Notes under the pieces: generated by a model
What the model saw: the letters and a program-made list of their open reading frames with translations, nothing else
Databases searched by the model: none
What the model was told of the DNA's origin: nothing
Shown here: one piece after another, positions 34,672 to 47,400 of the stretch
How the letters are laid out: each line of letters opens with the position of its first letter
How positions within the stretch are numbered: the stretch's first letter is position 1
Program-made: the position numbers and the translations under genes
From: Linnemannia elongata
Taxonomy: Eukaryota; Mortierellomycota; Mortierellomycetes; Mortierellales; Mortierellaceae
Assembly: GCA_036320915.1 (NCBI GenBank)
Contig: JAXBDG010000010.1
Location: 930,001-994,000 of the forward strand
DNA length: 64,000 nt
Direction: 5' to 3'

Positions 34672-37600
34672 TCAATCCTGCACGTCGAGGTACAGGTTGC
34701 GGATCTCCTCATGGTCCAAACGACGCTCCTGTCGCATCTCTAAGAGACCCGTGATAACCTCACGAGCACCCATGTCTGGGATACTTTGAATCTTCTGGAT
34801 CTGATCCTGCAATTGCTGACGGATCTTGTCGTGCGCCTCGGCCTTATCCAAATCATCTCCATCGTCCTCCCCATCCTCATTGCCTTCTTGCTTCTCGAGC
34901 GCAGATGTCAACTTCTCCAACGCATCATCGGCCGAAGTAAACATGGGCTGAGTCGTGTGCATCTCATACACGATCTGGCCCAATGACCACATATCCATCG
35001 TCTGAGTCGCCATCAACTTCTCCTGGTCCTGGCTACGGGTTACCGTCGCGCTGCCCTCGGCACTCGAAGACTTGATCGTCGTCGTCTTGGTCACGACTCC
35101 GTCGGGTGACACTGTTGTGGTGACATCCGTGTCCTGGTTTGGGTTCTCGGGTTCGAACTTGACTATGGTGGTCTTTTGAGAGTGACGACGGGAGGCAATC
35201 AGGATCTCAGGGGAGGTGTAACCAGTCTTGTCCATCGTCAGATCGACAGCCTCGCCGACAAACCGCGCATTGCTGAAATCCCACAACTTCCACTGCTGAA
35301 CAATTGTCGGTGCATCACCATCGGTAACAGTCGAGTTGCGGCTCGAGTAGTTTGAGTAAACAGAGGTGCGGTATCCGCCTTGACCATCAGGCTCGGAATA
35401 ATACTCCTGCAGGAAGACAGATGCAGGCGAGAGTGACAGGTGGACAACATGGTGGTCGTGGCACCACTTGAGGGCAGAGGCAATGCTGTCGGTCAGACTC
35501 TTGATCTCCCACAGTGTAAATGGACCCTTGGCTTGCAGGGATATCTGCTCGGGTGTCAGAGACTGCGAGGGAGGCGTGGCGCGGATACCACGGCGCTCAT
35601 TTATGTAGGTGTCCAAGGTGCGTGTGAAAGGACCCATCACAGACACATAGCGGTACTCGGCAAAAGACGGCAGCGAGTACAGGGTGAAGAGCTCGGCAAT
35701 GTGTACGTCGGATCTCAGGTGCTGCAACATGCCCGCCTCACGCTTCCACTTGAATTCGTTCGTCATCCATCTCAATGACCGCTCACGAACCTCAGACTCG
35801 GTGCTTCTGGCTGCTCCAGAGGGTCCAGGCACCACAGGCGAGGGCAGACCTTCCTCTTGGCCGGTGACCTTGGACGAGTCGCGCACATGCGAGAATGCAG
35901 AGCCAGGGATACGGACATCAGGAGCACTATCCAACATCTCGACCTGAGAGAACATGAGCGTTCCTGGCTTGGCATTGGGCGTTGCCTGGGAGGCATCAGA
36001 CCGCTCGTAGCGAATTATGCTCAGCTTGAGCGTGATCTGGGTCTTGTGGATGGTTGGCGGTCCTTGCTGGCGCTGAAGCAAGATGTGCTGCTGCTGCTGC
36101 TGTTCTTTCTGCTGCTGAGTCAACACGCCGGCCGCAGCGCCAGCAACGGCCATTCCGCCGATAAGACGTTCAGTCGACGATGACGAGGTCACAGTTGTCT
36201 TGCCATCCGAAGTGACGATCTGGTTGCCGCCGACGACATGCATGCTTGCAATCGAGGTAGTCGAAGTCGATCCGCTCTGGTACATGACTGAGGAAGAACC
36301 AGACATGTTCATACCAGTACTGGCAGTACTCTCGAAGCGATTATGGCCCGGAATCACGTCCCCAAGAGTGCCGTCGGTTCCGTGGAGGACTTCTTCAGTC
36401 TCATGGGGACCAGAACCAGATCCAGTCACTGTCGTAGTCGTGGTCGTCGACCTGCCGCCGTTGGTAGTCGTGGTCTTGGTAGTGGTGGTCTTGGATGATG
36501 AACCGTCTACACGGGTGTCCTTGTTCGAGTGATGGGCGGTCGCAATGGCACCGGCAGCGAGGGCAATACCAGTAGCGGCACCGGCAAGGATGGCGCCATT
36601 CTTCGACGACGAGGTGCCCGAGTTGGTTTGAGTGACAGTGGTAGTGCTGCTCTTGGTGGTGCTACCGACAGCGCCTGGCACCACATGCTCCTCTCTTGGC
36701 TCGACTTCTACACTCTCAAGAGTATCGTCAACAACTTCAGTCTTGGATCCGACGGCCGTAATAGGAAGCATTGGGGTCGTGGGCTCGGGGAGAACAGGGC
36801 TTGGACGGCGGAGTGGAGGCTTATAATCGCCGCCACCCATAAAGAACTTGGCCTTGGAGCTGCGCTTGGCATTGAGGACGCTATTGTTCGAATTATCAGT
36901 CGGGGAGTCCTCGCCTGACACATGACCAGCTTCAAAGGTTTGATCTTGACGTTGGTCCTTGAGGTTAAGGGACTCCTTCCGCTTGTGCTTGTTGGCAATT
37001 GCGCCAGCAACCAGACCACCACCGATAGCAGCCGCAGTTCCGATCGCCAAACCAGATGGACCACCGGGACCGCCAGTCGACGACGAAGGACCACCAGGAC
37101 CAGTAGCGTACCCCCCGTCGGTAGGACCGCCTGGTCCAGAAGGAGCGCCAGAACCAGAAGCACCAACGGGGGCTAGTGGTGGAATACTTCCACCTGGCGC
37201 TCCAGGGGTATGCTGCTTGGGAGGAACAATTCCAGGACTGTAGAATGTTCCATCAGGACCAATTGAGCCACCGCCGCCAAGGGTGTCGTTACCAGGACCA
37301 GCGGCGCCAGGTCCACCAGCATCAGCCTCATCATCTTCGTGACGCTCGCGTCGTTTCTTGGCCAACACGAAGAGCAATCCGACCAATGCAATGAGACCAA
37401 TAGCACCAAAAAGACCACCGAGGATTTTTCCAATATTAGAATGGGATCCATCGTCGCTTGTCTTGGCTCCTCCATCAGGGAGAATACCACCTGGAGCTGT
37501 GGGGACAGAACCGATGGTTGCGGTGACGGTCGCGCCAGGGGTGACAGTGGCTGTCTGATTGGCACCGACCATGACTTGGCCGCTGGCATCGGGGTTAGGA

Positions 37601-40567
37601 TAAGGAGATCCAGGGATGACTACTCCGGTACCTCCGCTTCCGCTCGATCCACCAGAGCCTCCGCCTCCGGCACCACCTGCGCCTGATCCTCCAGAGCCAG
37701 AGCCAGAGTCGCCAGATCCACCTGAACCGGAGCCCCCAGCGCCGCCGGAGCCAGAACCGCCGGAACCAGAACCACCAGAACCAGAACCACCGGAACCAGA
37801 ACCACCGGAACCAGAGCCGCCAGATCCGCCAGAACCGGAACCTCTAGAACCAGATCCGCCAGAGCCTGACCCGCCGCTACCCCCTGAGCCTGATCCTCCG
37901 CTACCACCGGATCCACCAGAACCAGATCCACCTGATCCTCCACTACCACCGGATCCACCAGAACCAGATCCACCTGATCCTCCACTACCACCGGATCCAC
38001 CAGAGCCAGATCCACCAGATCCTCCTGATTCTCCAGAGCCACCGGTGCCGCCAGAACCGCCAGAACCGCCAGACTCTCCAGAGCCTCCTGAACCTCCGCT
38101 GCCGCCAGAGCCGCCAGATCCTCCAGAGCCAGAGGAGCCAGAACCACCAGAGCCAGTGCTGCCACCAGAGCCGCTAGAGCCACCAGGAACAAATCCACCG
38201 CTTCCGCCGCTTCCACCGCTTCCTCCTTCACCGCCTTGATGACCACCTTCTCCACTTTCACCTCCCTCATGGCCCTCACCGTTCTCGCCGTTCTCACCGT
38301 TCTCACCTTCCTCCTCACCCTCATCCTCATCTTCGTCGTCGTCATCATCCTCATCTTCGCTGTTACGAATACCAGGACGATAGATCGAGACAGGGGCAGA
38401 GCCACCTAGTTTGCCTTTCTCACCGGGGGCAAGGTTGGTGCTGCAGTCCTCATCGCGATCACAGCTACCGTAGACGATGATGCCGTCACCGCAGCTGGCA
38501 CAGGCCAGATCACCGGGGCTGTGTCTGCCCTGGGACCGGGCGACGACCTCGTAGCCGTGATCGGATTCGGTGGTGTCGATGCTCCATACACCTACACCCT
38601 TGGGGTTCTGTTGTAGTGAGAGATAGCGACATGGTCGTAGGCAGCAGTAGGAGTAGACATAAGAAGGATAGGGGAGGGAGGTAAAGGGACAGGTGTTAAT
38701 TATAGAATTCGCAGGCATAATGTGGTAAACCTTCACCTCAAATTAACATGCATCGACCTAATTTGTGCATGAGCGCGCGCGCGCGTCAGTTCTGCATTAC
38801 CTTGCCAAAGATCCAAAGTTGACCTCCGTAATGCACAGATCGTGGATGCTCAGCCTCCAAGTTGGGCAAAGGATGGAATCCTCCCTTCTCCTCGTGACCC
38901 TTATGCTCATGATAGAGGATATCGACGGGTCGAGGGCTTGGACGGTCAGCGATCGAGATGTCGAACCAGCCAGAACCATGAGGTCCAAAGAGGAAGAGGG
39001 TTGTGTTCTCACAGCGACTGCCGTGGTCACCCTCGTGCTTGTACTTTTTGGGGTTCTTGTGGAATGTATAATGGTTTGGGTTGACGGGCGCGGCGATGAG
39101 GGTCAGGTTGGAGGGGAGGACCTCGCGACTATTGTATTTTTTTGTTGATCATAGAAAAAGAATAGGGGGAGAAAGGGTAGGGGTAATGTTAGTTGTGTGC
39201 ACAATTGACAGACAGTATTGCTGAGCAAGGCTGGTAGACAGGGGTAAGGGCAAACTGGGATAACAAATCCGCGAGCAGGCGCGCTCAGAACGAGAACGAG
39301 GGAGGGACTGTGACTAAAAGGGCAACAACAACGACAACAACAGAACAAGAGGAAGAAATAAGCAGAGAAAGAGGAAAAGAAAGGGAGGGAAAGGGCGATG
39401 TCACTTACGCAACCTTAATGTCGTGGCAAGAGTAGACCTGGTGGTTCACCAGCTGAACGCCCGTCAAATGGTCCCTCTCATTGGCATCCTTCCAATGAAT
39501 GACCACCGTGTCAATGGCCTCCTCGGAACCGGCACCAAGGTTTTCATGAGCAGGAGCCTCTTTGCGGTAGGACTGGTAGACGACAGCAAACTGGTTGGGA
39601 TAGTCAAACTTGATTTGCTTGGCATCGGCCTTGACCTTGACCTTGTTACCCTTTTCGAAGCTCTCCTCATGGCAGGAGCATTTCTTATCAAGACGCACAT
39701 GTGTCCACGTCCGTTGATCGTGATCCCAGACCGAGAAGCCCCCCTCGCCATTGCCCTCATAGCTGGGGACCATGAATTTGTGGTCGCTAGAGAGGAAGCA
39801 GTGCTCCGTGTCGAATCTGCGCCTCTTATGGACGGCACCTCCTGGATAAGGGAGTGATGTCCATTGGGCATGTTGCCAATCAAACCCTTCGGCCCCCTCT
39901 TCTTGCCATTCCTCCTCACTGTCTGCCTGGTCTCCCTTTTGCTTTTCTTCCTTGGTGCTGTCGCACGCCTCGGCCGAGTCGATAAAGTTGAAGGTCAGGA
40001 CTTCTTTGGAATCGTATCCGATGATGAATGTCCGTCCGTTGGCCTTGTCGACTACCAGACAGGCTGATTTCAGCACTGGCGGTGGTTCTGCATGCCAGCG
40101 TTTGCTGAGTTGTTGTCGCGCGTCGAAGGCCCGTGAGCCTATTGGGCGAAATATTTCGTGTTGGTGTTGAGGGTTGTTGTTAAAGGAAAAGGATGAAAGG
40201 GCAGAAATGGGAAAAGACAGTGTCAGGGAGAAGGAACTTTTTCATGGGTACAAATCAGATCACGGAGTCTTTGTTCAATTCCACTGTTGTTGGGTCGTAG
40301 TGGTGGGTTGGTTGGTTAGTTGATGGTGGTGGTGGTGGTGGTGTTAGTGGACGAGAAGGGGAAGGGGAAGAGGGAGGGAAGAATGGGGGAAGGGGGGTTC
40401 CTAACTTCCACCAAGTCATTTTCTTTTTTTGTAAACTTGCCTGATAGTGATGATACCGATGCTGGAGATGCTGTGGTGAATGTATTAAGAATACAGTTAA
40501 AGGTCAAGGCTGCCAACAAAAAAGCAGCCTTCATGGTGGTAGACCGAGTAGTAGATGTACAACCCAT
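34672..40567 (-). CDS. Single-pass receptor-like protein with intracellular pseudokinase domain
   Basis: Four exons on the minus strand: 40567-40441, 40138-39409, 39128-38801 and 38607-34672, joining to 1706 residues. A signal peptide is visible (MKAAFLLAALTFNCIL; the second Met at 40534 may be the real start). Residues about 44-435 form a Cys-containing extracellular domain, possibly a kelch-like beta-propeller (VHYGGQLWIFGK, GVGVWSID). Then an acidic stretch, a Gly/Ser repeat (about 475-682), a membrane helix near 745 (GLFGAIGLIALVGLLFVLA) followed by KKRRER, and about 500 disordered residues. A protein-kinase fold covers about 1300-1700: HVVHLSLSPASVFL, WKLWDFSNARF, GYTSPEIL and DMWSLGQIVYEM. 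The HRD motif is HLS and DFG is DFS; no clear P-loop or VAIK lysine is seen. Intron 1 is GC-AG. Probably a catalytically dead cell-surface sensor; function not established. Confidence 0.82.
37620..38240 (-). repeat. Gly/Ser-coding minisatellite in the receptor-like gene
   Basis: About 620 bp of imperfect GGTGGATCxGG-type units encode SGGSGGSG repeats without a stop or frameshift. On the plus strand the same DNA reads as Pro/Glu repeats. Nearly identical subunits recur at about 37900-38020, the kind of tract that expands and contracts. Confidence 0.9.
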
Positions 40568-43500
40568 GGTGCTTATACCGCGGGCTAGGGTTAAACTGAG
40601 GTGATGAAAGGGTATGTAAGATGGGTATTAAATTGTAAAAAGAAAGCGAAGAAAGTCGGTTTTATAGGCGGTTGAGAATTCTCCTACCCCCCGGGGTGTA
40701 AAGGAAAAGAAAGGCGAGGGTTGGTTGGTTGGGGGTCGAGAGCCTGGCGTGGATGGGAATGTGGATGACCAAAAGTCGAATAATGGACGAAAGGGACAGG
40801 GACTAGTTATCCGAAATAGACAATGCACAAGTTGGAAAAGAAAAAGAGGAGGAAGAAGAAGAGGAGGAAAGAAGACAAGGAAAGGAGGAGAAAGATTAAG
40901 AAAGAAAGAAAGAAAACGACAACATTAAGAAAAAGATATTAGTGGTCTGGAATGAATGGTGGGATGATGAATCGGCGGGATGGGGCTAAGCTCAGATAAA
41001 ATAGCGAGGATGGAGAAAGAGCGCGAAAAAAGAGAGGGAAGAGAGATCAGAGGAGGGGGAATGGGCCACGCAACTCAGATCATCCACGATGAATGGGTGA
41101 TGAAGGGTATGGGATATGGTGAGCAAGAGCATAGAGGATAACAGCGAAAGAGAAAGAATTTCGACCTTGAACTTGAGCAAGACTGGCTGCAGACAAGAAT
41201 GGGTGTACTGCTCACTCCCTTTTTTCCTTTCTTCTTGTCTTTGTTGTTCTTTTTGTTGCTGATTATCTTAATGTGGTGGTGCCCAGGGAGACATGGACAC
41301 ATACAGAAATGTCCGTCTTGCCTGGCTCCCTTTTCTCTACTCTCTCTTGTTCCTTTCTTTTCTTTCCTTTCCTTGTCTCCTTCTCCTTCTCCTTCCTCTC
41401 CTTTCCCTTTCTCTCTCCCCTTTCATCCATTAACGTCTCTTGCAGCTTAGCATGTCATGTTTTCGTCCCCTCTCCTTTCTATGTCTCTTACTTACACTCA
41501 TACCAAAGGGATGCATCAAAAATGTCGCCTCGCCCGTCTTGTCCCTTATTTTTTTCCTGTCCTTTTTTCGCCGCGTACCTTTTCTTTTTTGTGTGCCCAT
41601 GATGTGTGTTCGAAAAGATTACCTCCTTACTTTGCATGCAACCCCGTTATTTTTTTTTTTTTTTTTTTTTTTGGTTATTGAATTTTTCACGCCAGTCGTC
41701 TGCCTGCCTGCCACAGCTGTAGCTTTGCAACTCGCTCCAAATGGCTACTGGACACTACTGCCACGTACGTATACTTCAAGCACTCCTTTTTCACATTTTG
41801 GATCCGTCTCCTTGAACTTTGGTCGCTTGCACTGTGCAAACTTGCGATGATGATATTGCGTTTTGATGCTTTGTTCTCTGTTCCTTGTGTGGCATGGGAC
41901 AAAGTGGTAGCACCATTGCCTTGACATGCAGATCGCGCCCTATGTTGCTCATTTTTCCTTTTTACTCCCGTGCACACTCCTATTATGCAACCGGCACCAT
42001 TAGAACACGTCCAGTGTTGCTTCTGTTTTTTACGCGAACCCCTAACACGGACAAAGCGCAGGATGGACAGAATGGGGAAGAAGATAAAAAAAGAACGAAA
42101 CGAGAGGGAGCGAAGCATTTTTTACTGTCCTACCTGTGCATATGGCGCATCGACAAACCCGGCATATTTCTTGGATTATTTAGACCAGCCACCAGGCGCC
42201 GAAGGGGCTTGTGATCTGTCTGAGGTTCTTTTCTTTCTCGTCATGGTATGTCTCTCCTTTGCCCGCCTGGCCCTGTCTGTCTGGTTATTTTGTTTGTCTC
42301 TTCCGACCTGCTCTGTCAAAGATGTTAACTTACCCCTTTCATCCTCTTGTAAGAAGTACTGTTCAACCCTTTCCTGCCTTCCCTTCTTTCCAGTTCACCC
42401 TAGATGGCTTCGACGCACAACACCAAAAACCTGATCATGAAGGGATAAACACACACACTTTCGGTGCATTTGTTTCCTCCCTCCTCTTACCCTTCCTCCT
42501 CACTTCCCCCTTCCCGCGCATACACATACATACACCCTCCCTCTCTCAGAATAGCTACAAGCAAACAAATCCATCCCTTGATTTTTTTACATATCCCCTC
42601 TGCCTTTGTTTAGCTGTTGCTTCTCCTGGGGACCACCGTTTTATAACCACTTATATGGCGTTGTTCAGGGTAAGGCTCAGATTCCAAAAGGCATACACTG
42701 TTTTTGTTTGAACGGTTTATGGCTAGGCCATTAGCTAAAAGAAGAAGAAACTTCGCAACCTAGGGAATGATACTTGTTGCCAAGGAGAAGAGGCTTCATC
42801 ATAACAACAGTACTCTCCCCCATCAGCCTTTTCTGAAAACAACCTACCAAACACCTAAACAAGCTTTGGCGCGCTCTCTCTCTCTCTCTCTCTCTCTATC
42901 TTATTTTTCCACACATGAAGGATTGCCGCCTGGCATATGCCTGTCTTTGGTTCAGGCTGTTGTTTTTCCAGACAATAGAGCTGTGCATAAGCGCCACTAA
43001 ACCTACTTTTGGAAATAATGATCATAATCGCGTCTTGTCTCAGTTCGTGGTGATAACGTTGTGGGATCTTGACAGTTCATCATCACTTCTTGTGGATCAC
43101 TCAGCCAAGCTTTTTAGGTTCGCTTCTTTGTTTCTTATTTTCTGAGGGCTTTGTTCTTTTTTTTTTTACTTTTTGGGAATGGGTGGTGGGAACACGAAAA
43201 TGGCACTAGTCTTGGCACATATATCATACACATAAAGATGCACAGGCACAGGCACCATTCTTATTGTGAAGATGAGAGTAAAAGGGAAGGAAGGAGAGTG
43301 TAAAAATGCATTTGGGTCATTAGATGGGTTATACGGGCTGGCCTGTGTCCAATTGTAGAGAACCTGACTGCGAGAAAGCGAAGCATCTAATATTGTAGGT
43401 GTAGGACATCTTTTTCCTTCTTTCTTTCTATCGTCCATAGCGGATATAGTTATTCGGCATACCCTCTTGGAGTGCAATCCGCTTACCAGGTAAGAGCAGA

Positions 43501-44405
43501 AACGCAGCAGATATATGCAAAATAAACTCTTTTGCTTGCGTTACACCTTTCATTTATCTGGAAGGGATAGAATGAAAGAAGACGCCATACCCAAAGGATG
43601 CTTAAAAGCAAAAAGAATGAGGACCAAAGAGCGGAAGTGGGGGTGTCTCCTCTTTTCTACTCTGTCCTGTGTCACAAAAAAAAGAGGCGGAGGGGGTCGA
43701 TACACCCAAATCAGGGTAGAGACGGTTGAAGGAAGATTATAGAGCGGCGTGTCTCATGCCCAATGGATTGGTAAAAAAGAACAAGAGTACTTGTAAGAAG
43801 TCTCTGCATTGGCTTCTGCCTTGAGGTTTTTTTTCTTTGCTCGTTTTGCGCATCTGGACTCGAAAAGAACAATAAGGAACGGCTTGATAGTAGAAAAACA
43901 CAGACGCGCCGCTTTTTGTGCATATTTCTTACCTTTGCCTTCCTCCTGTACCTTGGTGAGTATGTGTTTGCGTTTGTTTGCCTTCCATGACGGCGTTGAA
44001 AAAACCTGCATGGAGAGTGAGATATAACAAGGTCGACAGGTTATGATGGATATTGTCGCCCTTTAGTGGCATCCTCGGAAAAGCCCATGCCCTCAATGCT
44101 TATTCGTTTTTGCCTTTTTCGCTCTCTTGGCCGATGGTATTTAAATCCTCAACAATTCCTCATTCTCTCTGTTCATTGTCTTCTCTTCTCCTCTCTCGCC
44201 CCTCAACACCCCTTATACTCTCGCTCTACCCCTAGCATCCTCCTCAACTTCCCCCTCTCTTTATTTCGACTAGTGCCTCCTTGCACATACAACGCCACCT
44301 TTTTCATTCACCTTTCGACTACCCACCAACACCCTTTTCATTCAATCCCTTAGTCCCCAATTGCCAGTCGTCTCCTCTCTGTGTGAAGTGACCCTCCCTT
44401 CCATT
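40568..44405. other. Long divergent gap between the receptor-like and ABC genes
   Basis: 3.8 kb. It contains purine-rich DNA (40840-40920), pyrimidine tracts (41215-41430), a T-run at 41650-41672 and (CT)n at 42876-42898. Open frames are short or low complexity. The last 300 bases before the ABC start are C/T-rich leader with repeated CACCAAC/CCCTC elements. No tRNA or conserved domain was found. Confidence 0.55.
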
Positions 44406-47400
44406 ATGACAAAAGAAGAGATCTTCGATTCCGATAGCTCAGAGTTGCACCAACTCGACAGTCGTGTCCCTGATTCTGGTTCGCACTACAAGATTGACAT
44501 CGAAAATAAGGAGATAGATTCTACTGCTGTGCCTGAGGAGTCGAACGTGGACACTAACGACGACTCCAAGACGACAACCAAGAAGAAGCGATGGGGAAAG
44601 AAGGATAAAGAGAAGAAGGAGAAGGCCCCTGAGGACCCCAAGGTTACTTACCTGCAGCTCTACCGTTTTGCGGACACCTGGGACTGGACTTGTGTGGTGT
44701 AAGTGCCTTTGCTTATTTGTTTGCATTTCTGCTTTGTATGCACATGTATGTCTGGCATGCCCACTTCTATTCCTCCGCATGAGATTTATCAGATATTAAC
44801 ACAATGCAAACGCACATGCACCCCTCTTTTGTTTTCATTCTTTACCTTGTACCCCCGCCTCCCCATCGTCCCACTTTCTATCCCTCTCGACAGTGTTGGT
44901 ACCCTGTGCGCGGTTGTCAACGGAGTCGGCAACCCACTAATCGCTCTACTGATGGGTGCAGTCATCACCAGTATCGGATCCAACTTCAACGACACAGAAA
45001 AGTCTGTCGCCGAGGTCAAGCACGTCGTCATCCAGTTCACCTACATCGGAGCCATCATTTGTGTGACTTCCTACATTCAGATGTGCGCTTTCTCTATGTC
45101 AGCCGAGAACCAGACCAAGCGGATCCGTGAAAAGTACCTGCATGCGATTTTACGGCAGGACATTGCCTGGCATGATACTTCGAAGAACAACGAGTCGCTT
45201 AACTCGCGTTTGAGTGCTGATACTCAGTTGATCTTTGAGGGTTTGGCGGATAAGGTTGGAGTCGTTCTGAGTAGCCTGATTACGTTTGTTACTGGATTCG
45301 TTATTGCCTTTTGTTATGGGTGGAGGATGACATTGGTTCTCCTCGGAGTGGTACCTGTCCTTGCTGGTAAGATATTATTGAGAACATTGAACGTGTTAAA
45401 GGTCTTTGTTAATTATAATCACAACGACTAAATGCGATGCATTCACCTATGTATAGTGTCGATGGCGTTTATGATGAAGTTCAACACCGAGACAACCACT
45501 GACGGTCAAGACGCGTATGCTGTTGCAGGTGGTATTGCTGAGCAAGCGATTGGATCCATTCGCACCGTTCATGCCTTTGACGGCCAGAAACGCGAGATGA
45601 AGAAGTACACTGAGGTCGTTAACCAGGCCTACAAGGCCGGCATCAAGAAGTCCATCGGCACCGGTCTTGGCATGGGTCTCTTCATGGGTATCCTTTTCCT
45701 CAGCTATGCGCTCTCGTTCTGGTACGGCAGTCGCGAGGTCAAGGAGGGACGGATGGAATCTGGCGATGTGTTAACGGTTCTCTTTGGTGTCATCATTGGT
45801 GCCTTCTCCCTTGGAAGCGTCGGGCCCAGCATCACCAACTTTTCCAAGGCTCAAGCGGCTGCCTATCACATTTTCAGGACTATCGACCGAGTCCCTGAGA
45901 TTGACTCGTCTAATCCCGACGGTCTCAAGCCAGAGACGATTACGGGCCATATTGTTGTCAAGGATGTCGATTTCGCGTACCCTTCCCGCCCCGATGTCCC
46001 TATTTTGAACAAAATGAACATTGAGGTCCAGCCTGGTCAAACCGTCGCCCTAGTCGGTCACTCTGGATCTGGAAAGTCGACCATCATAGGCCTCATTGAG
46101 CGATTCTACAACCCCTCATGTAAGTTTTCACAGCGCCTCTATTTAGATGTAAAGGTCTGTGACAATAATTAGATCCGCACTTATTGATCCAACCTCAAAC
46201 TTACTCCCCTGTCGTCTATTACAATAGCTGGAACGATTACTCTCGATGGTAACGAGCTCAAGGATCTCAATGTCCGTCACCTTCGCGACACCATCGGTCT
46301 TGTTTCACAGGAACCTGTCCTCTTCAACGCGACCATCAAGCAAAACATCATCTATGGTGCCCGCAAAGACCAGCCCACTCCTACCGATCAAGAGATCGAA
46401 GCCGCCTGCCGTCTCGCCAACGCTCACGAGTTCATTAGTCTCCTCCCTGAGAGATACAATACCATTGTCGGTGAGCGTGGTACCCTCTTGTCTGGAGGCC
46501 AGAAGCAGCGTATTGCCATCGCCCGTGCCATGATCAAGAACCCTCGTATCCTGTTACTTGATGAGGCCACCTCTGCCCTCGATACCGAATCTGAGCGCAT
46601 CGTTCAGGCTGCCCTGGACAAGGCTGCTGCTGGTCGTTCAACGATCGTTATTGCCCACCGTCTCTCGACTATCATGAACGCCGATTTGATCTATGTCATG
46701 GACAAGGGTGTTGTTCTCGAGTTTGGCACTCACTCTTCACTCATGAAGCTTGGCGGAGTCTACTCTGAGCTTGTCGAGAAGCAGCAGCTTAAGTCTGGCG
46801 GGGTCGATGTCGAAGCCCAGCCCGAGTCTGAGGCCTCAGCTCCTACCATCACCATCGCACCCACCACTCGTGTTCCCCTTGGTACTCGCACCAGTACCCG
46901 CCTGGGTGGTTTGCTCCGCCGCATGTCGTCCCACCACTCTGCCACTGGTTCTGAGAAGAATGCCGAAGAGCTTGCCTTGGATATTCCCGAGGACGAGGAG
47001 ACAACAATGGCCCGGGAGAAGAAGGAAGCCGCCCAGAAGCTCAAGCTCCAAAAAGCGCCTATCTCACGCACGATCGGATACCTCCGCGGCGATATTCACT
47101 TTTGCCTACTCGGAATCTTTTTTGCTATTATCCAGGGCGCCACCTTCCCTCTGATGTCCCAAGTCATGTCGAGAGCCATCACGACACTGACAAGAAGGGA
47201 CGAGATCGGATACGACTACACTGGCGACGCAAACAAGTTTGCTCTCCTCTTTGTCGCTACCGCTGTCGTGGCCTTTACCGGATTCTGTTTCGGCCTCATG
47301 CTTCTGTTGATCACGGGCGAGAAGCTGACCCGCAAGATGCGTCTGCTGAGCTACCAAGCCATCCTGAGCCAAGAGATGGCCTTCTTTGACCGCCCCGAGA

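Noticed and set aside
37616..38239. Plus-strand open frame of 207 codons made of Pro/Glu repeats
   Set aside because: It is the antisense reading of the Gly/Ser minisatellite in the receptor-like gene; it has no domain and no independent support.
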